DNA of 64,000 bases from assembly GCA_030834125.1 (NCBI GenBank), contig JAURFW010000008.1:28459-92458 (forward strand), given 5' to 3'. Below the pieces are notes generated by a model, which was not told the origin of the DNA, did no database searches, and saw only the letters and a program-made list of their open reading frames with translations. The DNA is from Bacteroidota bacterium (GTDB taxonomy: Bacteria; Bacteroidota; Bacteroidia; NS11-12g; UBA955). Positions 32,008 to 41,714 of the stretch are shown here, in pieces. Numbering within the stretch: the first letter of the stretch is position 1; every line of letters starts with the position of its first letter. The translations under genes and the position numbers were made by a program.

Positions 32008-33033
32008 ATGATATCAAATAAACTGAACAGCATTCTTAACAAAACGAATGGCCTTTTTGTTGGTCTTGTGTTTAGCGTTGCTATTTATTCTTGCGGTGAT
32101 AGTCCCAAGACACCAACTAGCACAGATAAAACGAATAATAAATTAAAGGTCATTAAGGAACCTAGGAATGATTTTAATGCAGATTCTGCTTATCAGAATA
32201 TTGAAAAACAATTATTATTTGGATACAGAATACCAGGTACTATAGAACATAAAAAATGTTCAGAATGGTTATTCAAATCGTTAAGCAGTTCTTGTGACAC
32301 CGCTTATCTTCAGTCTACATCAACAGAAACATTTGATGGTGCTAAAATCCCCATTTACAATATTATAGGCAGCTTTAATCCAAAAGCTAAGAAACGTCTA
32401 TTGTTGGCATCACATTGGGACTCTAGACCATATGCTGATGAAGATGCCAACGATCCTAATAAGCCTGTTCCCGGAGCTAATGATGGAGGAAGCGGTACAG
32501 GAATATTATTGGAATTAGCCAGAGTTTTAAAAAACGCCGAGGATAAACCAGAGTTTGGTGTTGATATTTTATTTTTCGATGCGGAGGACTTGGGAAAATC
32601 ACAATACCCTAATTCCTTTTGTTTAGGCAGTCAAATCTGGGCAAAATCACCACATTTACCGAATTACAATGCAAATGAGGCTATTTTGTTGGATATGGTA
32701 GGCGGAGCAAATGCAGAGTTTTACTGGGAGGGTAATTCTTCGCAGTGGGGATATAACACCCTCGCTCATGTATGGACTATAGGACAAGAGTTAGGACATG
32801 GCAATTATTTTATTACTAAAAGTACCTCACCTGTCATTGACGACCACTTTTATGTTCAAAAATTCAGTGGTATTCCGATGATAGATATTATAGACTATAA
32901 TTCACAAGATGGATTCGCCGATCATTGGCATACTGTAAACGATAATATACAGACTATCGATAAAAACACATTACATGCTGTTGGTTCCACACTAGAGCAT
33001 TTTATTTTTAATCCAAGTACAATTTTAAAGTGA
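32008..33033 (+). CDS. M28-family peptidase/glutaminyl-peptide cyclotransferase-like lipoprotein
   Basis: Lipobox-like AIYSC; LLASHWDSRPYADEDAND...PGANDGGSGTGILLELAR; DILFFDAEDLG; PVIDDHFYVQKFSGIPMIDIIDY. Confidence 0.85.
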   Translation: MISNKLNSILNKTNGLFVGLVFSVAIYSCGDSPKTPTSTDKTNNKLKVIKEPRNDFNADSAYQNIEKQLLFGYRIPGTIEHKKCSEWLFKSLSSSCDTAYLQSTSTETFDGAKIPIYNIIGSFNPKAKKRLLLASHWDSRPYADEDANDPNKPVPGANDGGSGTGILLELARVLKNAEDKPEFGVDILFFDAEDLGKSQYPNSFCLGSQIWAKSPHLPNYNANEAILLDMVGGANAEFYWEGNSSQWGYNTLAHVWTIGQELGHGNYFITKSTSPVIDDHFYVQKFSGIPMIDIIDYNSQDGFADHWHTVNDNIQTIDKNTLHAVGSTLEHFIFNPSTILK

Positions 33034-33758
33034 TGGAAAAAATTATTGATATTCTAGCATTTGGAGCGCATCCTGACGATGTAGAACTTTCTTGTTCAGG
33101 AACTTTATTAAAACAAAAAACACTAGGAAATAGTATTGGAATTATAGACTTGACAAGAGGCGAATTAGGCAGCAGAGGCACACCAGAAAAACGTAATGAG
33201 GAGGCAAAACGAAGTTCATTAATATTGGGTCTTAATATTAGAGAAAACCTTGGATTAGCCGACGGATTTTTCGAAGAAAATGAAGAAACACTTAATAAAA
33301 TAATTACAGTAATTAGAAAATACAAACCAAGTATTGTTCTTGCAAATGCTCCATCTGACAGACATCCTGACCACGGAAGAGCTTCACAAATAATGCGCAG
33401 AGCTTGTTTTCTTTCTGGCTTAATAAAAATAAAAACTAAAATTGACGGAAAGGAACAACTTCCACATAGACCCAAAAATATCTATTTTTATATTCAGGAT
33501 AGGAATATAGGTCCCGACTTTGTAGTAGATATTTCTGGTTTTTTTGATAAAAAAATGGAAAGTATATTAGCTTTCGACAGTCAATTTTTTTCAGAAAATT
33601 CCCAAGAACCAAAAACCCCAATAAGTGGTCAAGAATTTCTAAAGTTTATTGAATCTCGATCTAGAGAATTTGGACGTATGATTAACACAGAGTTTGGTGA
33701 AGGTTTTATCTCTGAAAAAGGCTGTTTAGGTATAAATGATTTGAATCAACTAAGGTAA
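33033..33758 (+). CDS. bshB1: Bacillithiol biosynthesis deacetylase BshB1
   Basis: DILAFGAHPDDVELSCSGTL; DLTRGELGSRGTPEKRNEEA; PDHGRASQIMRRACFLSGL. Confidence 0.92.
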   Translation: MEKIIDILAFGAHPDDVELSCSGTLLKQKTLGNSIGIIDLTRGELGSRGTPEKRNEEAKRSSLILGLNIRENLGLADGFFEENEETLNKIITVIRKYKPSIVLANAPSDRHPDHGRASQIMRRACFLSGLIKIKTKIDGKEQLPHRPKNIYFYIQDRNIGPDFVVDISGFFDKKMESILAFDSQFFSENSQEPKTPISGQEFLKFIESRSREFGRMINTEFGEGFISEKGCLGINDLNQLR

Positions 33759-35135
33759 TTGAAACTTAAAGTACTCATATCAATAGGATTATTAATATTT
33801 CTTCTGTTAGGAAGTCCGTTAGATATTTACGCCCAACACCCGATGATTGAGAAGTTATCGAACCTTAAAGCAATTTCCATTAAAAGGCATCCCATAAGCA
33901 ATGATTCAAATACCATTTATTTACCAATGCATTTCAATACAGCAGATGTTATTGAAAAATACGATTTCAATGAATTGCCTAAGGGAAAAGATGTAATACG
34001 TATTCATTTAGCTTACACAAGATATAAGGAAGTTGATACTTTCAATCAGAAAAATTTAAATAGGAATAGATTTATTAAGCTTTATGAAAAATTTCCTGAG
34101 CTTTTTGATTTAAAAGAGATCGAGTGGCGTGTATATGAGCAAGTAAAAGCGACAAAACACGAAGTTGCTGAAAAAGAACTACATGGTTTTGTTATATTTT
34201 TGAGAGAACCTCGTAATTGGAGTGAATTAACTAAAGAACGCAGTCTTATTGATAGGTTGCTTTTAGATTTTTACGATAGTACTGTCGTTGTTCCAGATAA
34301 AAAAGTATATCGAGTTAGGAGAAAACGAATTCCAACTGGTAAATTTATTCCCGTTCGCTGGGATAAACAAGAAAAGGGAATTCGTTACAATTCTTCATCC
34401 ATCTGGGGCCGAGAGCCCGAATATAAACTGATATATGATACATTAGGTTCTAAAACAATTAAAGGTAGCAGCAGAAAAATTGGAATCTTCAACGGTAATA
34501 TCCTAAAAAATTCCTATGAATACGAATCCTTAGTCAATAGAAAATTCGAGGGGAAATGGGCAATTGTATCCGACGTTACAGCAAGTATGTCGCCCTACAG
34601 CGCTCAAGTATTAGCATTTCTAAAAACCAATGTTCAATTTCGCAAAAACAGCAATCTTGTATTCTTCAATGATGGTGATGGGAAACCAGAATCTTTGAAA
34701 CGATTGGGTTACAGTGGAGGTATTTATTATGTAGGAGGACAAGAAATTGATTCTGTTTACTTCACAATGCTTACGGCAATGAAAAATGGAGATGGTGGTG
34801 ATTATCCAGAGAATAGTATAGAAGCCATTGTAAGGGCAATAAATAAATGGCCGAAAACAGATTCTGTGTTGTTAATCGCAGATTCAAAAGCAATGGTAAA
34901 AGATATTAAGCTTTTGAAATATATAAAAAAGCCTGTATGTATTTTACTTTGTGGCAACGTAAATGGAGATATTCCTGAAGATTATTTGGAAATTGCTCAT
35001 AGAACCAAGGGATGTATTATACAAACCGATGGGGATTTGCGAATCACCCATAAGCTAAAAAATGGCGAAACGATTGAGTTAAACGGACGTGAATATAGGT
35101 ACAGCAAAAATTCTTTATTGTTGAACGATGACTAG
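33759..35135 (+). CDS. Exported protein with von Willebrand factor A-like domain
   Basis: Signal peptide (LGSPLDIYAQ); WAIVSDVTASMSPYSAQVLAFLKTN (DxTxS MIDAS-like) and KNGDGGDYPENSIEAIVRAI. TTG start directly abuts the bshB1 stop. Confidence 0.6.
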   Translation: MKLKVLISIGLLIFLLLGSPLDIYAQHPMIEKLSNLKAISIKRHPISNDSNTIYLPMHFNTADVIEKYDFNELPKGKDVIRIHLAYTRYKEVDTFNQKNLNRNRFIKLYEKFPELFDLKEIEWRVYEQVKATKHEVAEKELHGFVIFLREPRNWSELTKERSLIDRLLLDFYDSTVVVPDKKVYRVRRKRIPTGKFIPVRWDKQEKGIRYNSSSIWGREPEYKLIYDTLGSKTIKGSSRKIGIFNGNILKNSYEYESLVNRKFEGKWAIVSDVTASMSPYSAQVLAFLKTNVQFRKNSNLVFFNDGDGKPESLKRLGYSGGIYYVGGQEIDSVYFTMLTAMKNGDGGDYPENSIEAIVRAINKWPKTDSVLLIADSKAMVKDIKLLKYIKKPVCILLCGNVNGDIPEDYLEIAHRTKGCIIQTDGDLRITHKLKNGETIELNGREYRYSKNSLLLNDD

Positions 35136-35196
35136 TATTTATTAATATTCATCAACCATGTGATACAAATCATATGTATTCATTAATTCCACATAG

Positions 35197-35204
35197 TACC
35201 TTTG
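35197..35204 (+). promoter_or_regulatory. -7 box TACCTTTG, 7 nt before ATG 35212
   Basis: Exact TAnnTTTG. Confidence 0.7.
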
Positions 35205-35211
35205 TGTTGAC

Positions 35212-36216
35212 ATGATTGAAACAGACATTATAATTATTGGGGCCGGACCAGTTGGATTATTTACCGTTTTTGAAGCCGGTTTATTAAAATTACGCTGTCA
35301 TATTATTGATGTTCTTCCTCAACCAGGTGGTCAATTAACAGAAATCTATCCTAAAAAACCTATATATGATATTCCAGGTTTCCCCGAAGTATTAGCAGGA
35401 GAATTAATAGATAATTTAATGGATCAAATTGCACCTTTCAAACCGGGATTTACATTAGGTGAAAAAGCGGTTTCTATCAATAAACAGGGGGATAATTTTA
35501 TAGTTATTACTGAAAGTGGCACCATACATAAAGCACCTAATATTGCAATAGCTGGAGGATTAGGGGTATTTGAACCTAGAAAACCACCTATTACCAACTT
35601 ATCTAATTTTGAAGGTAAAGGGATTGATTATATAATCAAAGACCCCGAAAAATATCGAAATAAAAAAGTGGTAATTGCAGGAGGTGGTGACAGTGCTTTG
35701 GATTGGACAATATTTTTAAAAGATATTGCAGAATCTGTAACTCTTGTGCATCGAAGCGGGAGTTTTAGGGGGCACTTAGATTCTGTTCAGAAAGTAATGT
35801 ATGCGAGCGAAAAGGGGGAATTGAGATTAATGACTTACACTGAAATTGCGAACTTGAGTGGTGGTGCAAAGCTCGAAAAAGTCGAAGTAAAAATTAAGGA
35901 TCAAGAACCTGAATGGATAGAGACAGATTATTACCTTCCGTTATTTGGATTATCTCCAAAATTGGGGCCTATCGCCGATTGGGGGTTAAATATTGATAAA
36001 AATGCAATAGTAGTTAACACTGAGGATTATTCTACCAATATTCCCGGCATATACGCAATAGGCGACATCAACACATATAAAGGGAAATTGAAACTCATTT
36101 TATGCGGATTTCACGAAGCAACATTAATGGTACAAAGTGCATTTAAACGAATTTATCCAAATAAAAATTTAGTATTAAAGTATACAACTGTTAATGGTAT
36201 TAATGGATTTGATTAG
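35212..36216 (+). CDS. Ferredoxin/flavodoxin-NADP reductase, thioredoxin reductase-like
   Basis: DIIIIGAGPVGLFTVFEAG; VVIAGGGDSALDWTIFLKDIA; IPGIYAIGDINTYKGKLKLILCGFHEA. No CxxC redox motif seen in the expected region. Confidence 0.88.
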   Translation: MIETDIIIIGAGPVGLFTVFEAGLLKLRCHIIDVLPQPGGQLTEIYPKKPIYDIPGFPEVLAGELIDNLMDQIAPFKPGFTLGEKAVSINKQGDNFIVITESGTIHKAPNIAIAGGLGVFEPRKPPITNLSNFEGKGIDYIIKDPEKYRNKKVVIAGGGDSALDWTIFLKDIAESVTLVHRSGSFRGHLDSVQKVMYASEKGELRLMTYTEIANLSGGAKLEKVEVKIKDQEPEWIETDYYLPLFGLSPKLGPIADWGLNIDKNAIVVNTEDYSTNIPGIYAIGDINTYKGKLKLILCGFHEATLMVQSAFKRIYPNKNLVLKYTTVNGINGFD

Positions 36217-36237
36217 CCCCAATGTATATTTACAAAA

Positions 36238-36888
36238 ATGATTAAGCGTATTTTCAAAATTCTGCTTTTAGTTTTTGTATTTTCATTACTGCCAGTTATT
36301 GTATATAAATGGATAAATCCACCATTTACATTTATTCAATCTTCACAGAGTGAACTTCGTGGTAATAAAGGCGAATGGATATCTTATGAAGAAATCCCAA
36401 AAGATGTTATCATATCAATAATTGCGAGTGAAGATCAGAAGTTTTTTGAACATTCTGGATTTGATTTTGAAGCAATTGAAAATGCGTTAGAGTATAATAA
36501 ATCGCATAAATATAAGCGAGGTGCGAGCACTATTTCGCAACAGACGGCTAAAAATACATTTTGCTGGGAAAGCAGAAGTTGGCTTAGAAAAGCATTAGAA
36601 ACATACTATACAGTGTTGATTGAATGGATTTGGGGGAAAAAGCGAATCATAGAAGTATATGTTAACATTGTTGAAATGGGACGCGGTGCATTTGGAATAG
36701 ATGAGGCCGCTAATTACTATTTTAAAACAACGGGAAAACAACTGAACCATAATCAATGTGTAGCAATAATTTCCATGCTACCATGCCCCAGAACCTGCGG
36801 CATGAATCATCCACTATCTAGAGCAAGACAAAGATTAATTGAAAAAGCATTCATAGGGAATTGGGTTATTATCCCTGATTCTATTTGA
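36238..36888 (+). CDS. mtgA: Monofunctional peptidoglycan glycosyltransferase
   Basis: IIASEDQKFFEHSGFDFEAI; KRGASTISQQTAKN; VYVNIVEMGRGAFGIDEAANYYF. Confidence 0.95.
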   Translation: MIKRIFKILLLVFVFSLLPVIVYKWINPPFTFIQSSQSELRGNKGEWISYEEIPKDVIISIIASEDQKFFEHSGFDFEAIENALEYNKSHKYKRGASTISQQTAKNTFCWESRSWLRKALETYYTVLIEWIWGKKRIIEVYVNIVEMGRGAFGIDEAANYYFKTTGKQLNHNQCVAIISMLPCPRTCGMNHPLSRARQRLIEKAFIGNWVIIPDSI

Positions 36889-37018
36889 TTAAAATAACCA
36901 ATTAAGATCATTCTAAGGGTTATCTTTGCTTACTTAAATTCATGTTCGTTTTAAAGAACCCATATCGTTTATTAGTCGATGAGGTATCTTTTATACTTTA
37001 AAAATAAATTAAGTTAAT

Positions 37019-37026
37019 TATTTTTG
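37019..37026 (+). promoter_or_regulatory. -7 box TATTTTTG, 5 nt before efp ATG
   Basis: Exact TAnnTTTG. Confidence 0.7.
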
Positions 37027-37031
37027 CAGTC

Positions 37032-37595
37032 ATGGCTACAACTCAAGATATATCTGTTGGAAACTTCATTCGTTATAATGGCGAGCTAGTTCAAATAATT
37101 GAATGGCAGCATAGAACACCTGGAAACTTAAGAGCATTTTATCAAGCAAAAATGCGTAGAGTTAAAGACGGAAAGCTTGCAGAAAACCGTTTCAGAAGTG
37201 GTGAAAGCGTTGAAATAATGCGCGTAGAAACTAATGAGTTACAGTATTTGTATGAAGAAGGTGATGCTTTCATTTGTATGAATAATGAAACGTATGATCA
37301 AATTCCAATTCAGAAGCATTTATTCGGAGATGGAGCAAAATTCATGAAAGAAGGTGACACAGTTCAAATTGCATTTGAAGGTGAGAATCCAGTATCTGCC
37401 GAGCCCCCACAACATGCAATTTTAGAAATCACCTATACCGAGCCAGGTGTTAAAGGAGATACCGCAACAAACACTTTAAAACCAGCTACTGTTGAAACGG
37501 GAGCTCAGGTTATGGTACCTTTATTTGTTGATACAGGAGAGAAAATCAAAATTGATACAAAATCCGGTTCTTACGTAGAAAGAGTTAAAAACTAA
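37032..37595 (+). CDS. efp: Elongation factor P (loop-tip Asn variant)
   Basis: Full-length EF-P: RTPGNLRAFYQAKMRRVKDGKLAENRFRSGE; FICMNNETYDQ; PGVKGDTATNTLKPATVETGAQVMVPLFVDTGEKIKIDTKSGSYVERV. Confidence 0.96.
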   Translation: MATTQDISVGNFIRYNGELVQIIEWQHRTPGNLRAFYQAKMRRVKDGKLAENRFRSGESVEIMRVETNELQYLYEEGDAFICMNNETYDQIPIQKHLFGDGAKFMKEGDTVQIAFEGENPVSAEPPQHAILEITYTEPGVKGDTATNTLKPATVETGAQVMVPLFVDTGEKIKIDTKSGSYVERVKN

Positions 37596-37599
37596 TTTC

Positions 37600-38496
37600 A
37601 TGAAAACTCTTTCTTCCGAAAGAACCTTTTTAGCACCTCCCGAAGAGGAACTTGCTGATTTAAGCCACTCAAAAGTAGCCATTCAACTTATTCCTTACGA
37701 ACATACTTCTAGCTATTTAAGTGGTTCAGATAAAGGACCAGAAGCGATTATTGCAGCAAGCCATTTTGTAGAATTTTATGACGAGGAAATTGATGCAGAG
37801 ACCTACAAATCTACAGGTGTAGCAACATTAGAACCCATAAATTTTGAAGGCATTTACGATGCAGAAGCAGTTGAAGCCATTTACAATCAAACTGCTCAAC
37901 TCTTAGATCTCGGTAAGTTTGTAATTACCCTCGGTGCTGAACATACTATAACCCAAGGAGTAGTGAAGGCATTTCACCAGAAATTTAAAAACTTCTCGGT
38001 ACTTCAAATAGATGCGCATTCAGATTTGCGTTTAGCCTATCAGGGAAATCCATATTCGCACGCAAGTGTAATGGCTAGAATACATGACATGAAAATCCCT
38101 ATGGTTCAAGTTGGAATAAGAGCACAGTGTATTGAAGAAGCTGAATTAATTAAAACTTCACCCCTAATTGACACTTGGTACGCTCATCAACTAGATTCGG
38201 GAGAAAAGTGGATAGATGATTGTATTGATGCTTGTGGCGAAAATGTATATGTTACAATTGATGCAGACGGTTTTGACCCATCGGTTGCTCCTGCTGTAGG
38301 AACTGCAGAACCAGGAGGATTGACTTGGAAAATGGGAACTAATTTATTGAAAAAATTATCGGAAAAAAGAAATATAATTGGCTTTGATATTGTTGAAATT
38401 GCTCCCAGAGAAGGAGAAATTCTAACAGAATTCACCATGGCCAAGTTATGTTATAAATTTTTAGGTTATATCAATCATAATCAACCCCTAAAATAG
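37600..38496 (+). CDS. speB: Agmatinase/arginase-family ureohydrolase
   Basis: TLGAEHTITQG; LQIDAHSDLRLAYQGNPYSHASVM; VTIDADGFDPSVAPAVGTAEPGGLTW. Confidence 0.85.
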   Translation: MKTLSSERTFLAPPEEELADLSHSKVAIQLIPYEHTSSYLSGSDKGPEAIIAASHFVEFYDEEIDAETYKSTGVATLEPINFEGIYDAEAVEAIYNQTAQLLDLGKFVITLGAEHTITQGVVKAFHQKFKNFSVLQIDAHSDLRLAYQGNPYSHASVMARIHDMKIPMVQVGIRAQCIEEAELIKTSPLIDTWYAHQLDSGEKWIDDCIDACGENVYVTIDADGFDPSVAPAVGTAEPGGLTWKMGTNLLKKLSEKRNIIGFDIVEIAPREGEILTEFTMAKLCYKFLGYINHNQPLK

Positions 38497-38497
38497 A

Positions 38498-39631
38498 ATG
38501 ACGGAAAATAGAATTTACCTTGACAACGCGGCAACGACTCCTTTAGACAATAACGTTATTGAAACAATGTACGCAGTGATGAAAGATCACTTCGGAAATC
38601 CAAGTTCTACACATGCCCATGGCAGAAAAGTTAAGAGTATCATTGAAGAGTGTAGAGGTAATATTTCTAAAATATTAAATTGTAAGCCCTCTGAAATTTT
38701 CTTTACATCAAGTGGCACTGAAGCAGATAATTTAGCATTGCGAGGTTCCGTTAATCAGTTAGGGATAAAAACAATTATAACTTCACCCATTGAACACCAT
38801 GCTGTTTTACATACTGCAGAAGAATTGCATAAAAACGGTTTGGTTGAATTAAAACTAGTGAACATAACTCCTCAAGGATATGTTGATACCAATCACCTCA
38901 ATGAATTACTCTCAGAGTCTGAAAATTGTTTAGTTAGTCTTATGCACGCCAATAATGAAATTGGTAATATGATTGATATTGATGAGATTGGCAGCATCTG
39001 CAGGAAATATAACGCTTATTTTCATTGCGACACGGTTCAAACCATGGGGAATTTTCATTTCGACTTGAGTAAAAACTTAGTTGACTTCATTTGTGGTGCT
39101 GCGCATAAATTTAATGGTCCAAAGGGCGTTGGATTTATATATATAAACAAGGAAGCTAAAATTAGTCCATTAATTACGGGTGGGGCACAAGAAAGAGAAA
39201 TGCGTGGTGGTACTGAAAATGTATACGGAATTGCCGGAATGACCAAAGCTCTGGAATTATCGTATTCAACACTCGAAGTAAAAACGAAAAATTTTAAATC
39301 GTTAAAAACAAAAATGATGGATCGACTAAAGAATGAATTCACTGATATTCAATTTAACGGAGATCCGGAGGGGAATAGTCTGTACACCGTATTAAGCGTA
39401 TCATTCCCACAATCTGAAATGGGAAGCTTATTGTTGTTCAATTTAGATTTAAAAGGAATTTCTGCATCAGGAGGCAGTGCATGCTCCTCAGGAGCCGTTG
39501 GAGGTAGCCATGTAATACAACAAATTGCCCCAAATACAAATAGAACTACTGTTAGATTTAGTTTTGGAAAGTATAATACTGAAGCAGATATTGACAGAAC
39601 AGTAGAAACTTTAAAAGAATGGTACTCATAA
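38498..39631 (+). CDS. Cysteine desulfurase
   Basis: YLDNAATTPLD; FGNPSSTHAHGRK; FTSSGTEADNLALRG; HKFNGPKGVGFIYI; ASGGSACSSGA. Confidence 0.92.
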   Translation: MTENRIYLDNAATTPLDNNVIETMYAVMKDHFGNPSSTHAHGRKVKSIIEECRGNISKILNCKPSEIFFTSSGTEADNLALRGSVNQLGIKTIITSPIEHHAVLHTAEELHKNGLVELKLVNITPQGYVDTNHLNELLSESENCLVSLMHANNEIGNMIDIDEIGSICRKYNAYFHCDTVQTMGNFHFDLSKNLVDFICGAAHKFNGPKGVGFIYINKEAKISPLITGGAQEREMRGGTENVYGIAGMTKALELSYSTLEVKTKNFKSLKTKMMDRLKNEFTDIQFNGDPEGNSLYTVLSVSFPQSEMGSLLLFNLDLKGISASGGSACSSGAVGGSHVIQQIAPNTNRTTVRFSFGKYNTEADIDRTVETLKEWYS

Positions 39632-39640
39632 TTTCCTGAT

Positions 39641-40063
39641 ATGGCATTATTGTATATTACTCGCAAGGAGCACTTTAATGCAGCCCATCAACTTTGGGAT
39701 TCCAACTTAACAGAAGAAGAGAACTTTGAGATGTTTGGTAAATGTGCTAATCCAAACTTCCACGGACATAATTTTGATTTATTTGTTTGTGTTAAAGGCG
39801 AACCCGATAAAAATACGGGCTTGGTAATGGATTTAAAAATATTGAAAAAAATCATTAGGGAACAAGTTACGGATGAGCTGGATCATCAAAATATGAATCT
39901 AGATGTATCTTGGCTCAAAGGCCAGATGCCATCTATTGAAAATATATCCATAGCCATATGGAAAAGGATTGCACCTTACCTACCTGTGGGAGTAAAATTA
40001 CACAAAATTACCCTTTGGGAAACTCAGAATAACTTTGTGGAATTCTTTGGAGAAGGATTATAA
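39641..40063 (+). CDS. queD: 6-carboxytetrahydropterin synthase/6-pyruvoyl-tetrahydropterin synthase family
   Basis: HFNAAHQL...CANPNFHGHNFDLFV; GLVMDLKILKKI; LDHQNMN; WETQNNFVEFF. Confidence 0.9.
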   Translation: MALLYITRKEHFNAAHQLWDSNLTEEENFEMFGKCANPNFHGHNFDLFVCVKGEPDKNTGLVMDLKILKKIIREQVTDELDHQNMNLDVSWLKGQMPSIENISIAIWKRIAPYLPVGVKLHKITLWETQNNFVEFFGEGL

Positions 40064-40540
40064 TTTTTTAATCCCTTTTTTACGAATTGAGTTGATAAAC
40101 CCAAGTAATGCAAACAGCAATACACAAATTAGCCAAATTAGGTTTATATTGATCAAATAATTATTTACTGAATCACCTAAACTAGATTTTACATTCAATA
40201 GATCAACCACCCAAAAAATAATTGAGGTCACTATTAATAAGAACGTTAGAAGAATAAAGAAATCTTGATTTTTTAAATTTCTTGCATACAATATAGCAAC
40301 AATCGAACTTATTGCAGCGGCTATAAATAAACTCAAATGATAAAAATTTACTACATCTAACGGAGGGTTTTGATTAACCGAAAAGGAAGAGATTTTTCTC
40401 CAATATTGCAATTCCAGATGACCAATGGAATTTGGAGATACCTGAATTTCAAATTCTGCGACTATTGGATTATGGAAAATCAATAAAAACAATGTTGCAA
40501 AAGTCAAAAACATGTATAAAATCTGAGATCTACTAATCAT
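40058..40540 (-). CDS. Four-TM membrane protein, possibly DUF4293 family
   Basis: 160 aa with about four hydrophobic segments; MISRSQILYMFLTFATLFLLIF N-terminus resembles DUF4293. Confidence 0.5.
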   Translation of the reverse strand: MISRSQILYMFLTFATLFLLIFHNPIVAEFEIQVSPNSIGHLELQYWRKISSFSVNQNPPLDVVNFYHLSLFIAAAISSIVAILYARNLKNQDFFILLTFLLIVTSIIFWVVDLLNVKSSLGDSVNNYLININLIWLICVLLFALLGFINSIRKKGIKKL

Positions 40541-41714
40541 AATGATGGCTTTGATTTAGTATTATCCTGATAGTTGTTCTTAGATTTGGTCTACTTTCCT
40601 TCACAAAAATTTGGCCTTTATGATAATCTTCTATAATCCTTTTTGCCAAAGACAAACCCAAACCCCACCCCCGCTTTTTTGAAGTAAAGCCAGGCTTAAA
40701 AATATCTTTCATTTGATTACGAGGGATTCCCTTACCCGTATCACTTATATCAATATAAATTTTACCTGGAATAGTATGCATTTTACACTGGATTGACCCT
40801 TCTCCATCCATAGCATCTACGCTATTTTTCACAAGGTTTTCTATCACCCAATTTAGCAGATTCTCATTTACAAATGCAAAAATTTCTTTATTTGGTAAAT
40901 CCCAACTAAGATCTATTCTTGAACTTATTCTATTCTTCATATATTGGAGCGAGCGCTCCACAATTTCAGACATTGCTGATGATTCAAATATAGGTTCAGA
41001 CCCAATCTTTGAAAATCTCTCCGTAATAATCTTCAATCGATCTAAATCTTTACGCATTTCTTCACCAGCATTTTCAGGAATAATATTATTGTCAATACAT
41101 TCAACCCAACCCATCAAACTTGAAATTGGAGTACCCAGCTGATGTGCTGTTTCCTTCGCAAGCCCCACCCAAACCTGGTTCTGTTCACTTCTAGTTGAGT
41201 ATGAAAATGCGAAATAACTAACTAGTACAAAAAGTGCCACAATGGATAATACAACCAATGGATAATACTCTAATTGCTTCAATACTGAACTTTTTCCGAA
41301 ATACACCTTGTAAGTTGTTGTTTCATCAATAGGAATATCAATTGGCTTATTTTCAAGACTAAATTCTTCGATGTATTCAAGAAGATCTTCTCTACTCGGT
41401 TTTTTTGTTTCTTCACCTAAGTTTACATATTGTATAATTCTTCCTCTTTCAGAAACAAGAATTGCCGGAATTGTCTCATTGGCTTGAACTATAGAAAGAT
41501 GAAAACCTAGGTCACCTTCCGAGTTGGGGTCCGATAAAATCCTTTCTGCATCAGCCCAAATGCTCATTTTCTTGGATTCTTCAGCAGCTATTTTATTTAC
41601 TAATCTTTGGGATAATAAAAGAGTGATAATACTTATGAGAATTGCAAAAAGGAACAAAATAATTTTTATAAATTTTCGCAATTCATATGCGTTTATTTTG
41701 TTACTCTGATTCAT
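40533..41714 (-). CDS. Membrane sensor histidine kinase
   Basis: Two TM segments; H-box AKETAHQLGTPISSLMGW; N-box NWVIENLVKNSVDAM; G-boxes DISDTGKGIPRNQMKDIFKPGFTSKKRGWGLGLSLAKRI. Confidence 0.9.
   Translation of the reverse strand: MNQSNKINAYELRKFIKIILFLFAILISIITLLLSQRLVNKIAAEESKKMSIWADAERILSDPNSEGDLGFHLSIVQANETIPAILVSERGRIIQYVNLGEETKKPSREDLLEYIEEFSLENKPIDIPIDETTTYKVYFGKSSVLKQLEYYPLVVLSIVALFVLVSYFAFSYSTRSEQNQVWVGLAKETAHQLGTPISSLMGWVECIDNNIIPENAGEEMRKDLDRLKIITERFSKIGSEPIFESSAMSEIVERSLQYMKNRISSRIDLSWDLPNKEIFAFVNENLLNWVIENLVKNSVDAMDGEGSIQCKMHTIPGKIYIDISDTGKGIPRNQMKDIFKPGFTSKKRGWGLGLSLAKRIIEDYHKGQIFVKESRPNLRTTIRIILNQSHHYD

Noticed and set aside
33008-33475. 155-aa minus-strand ORF opposite bshB1
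   Set aside because: bshB1 is clearly coding on the plus strand; the antisense translation shows no domain.
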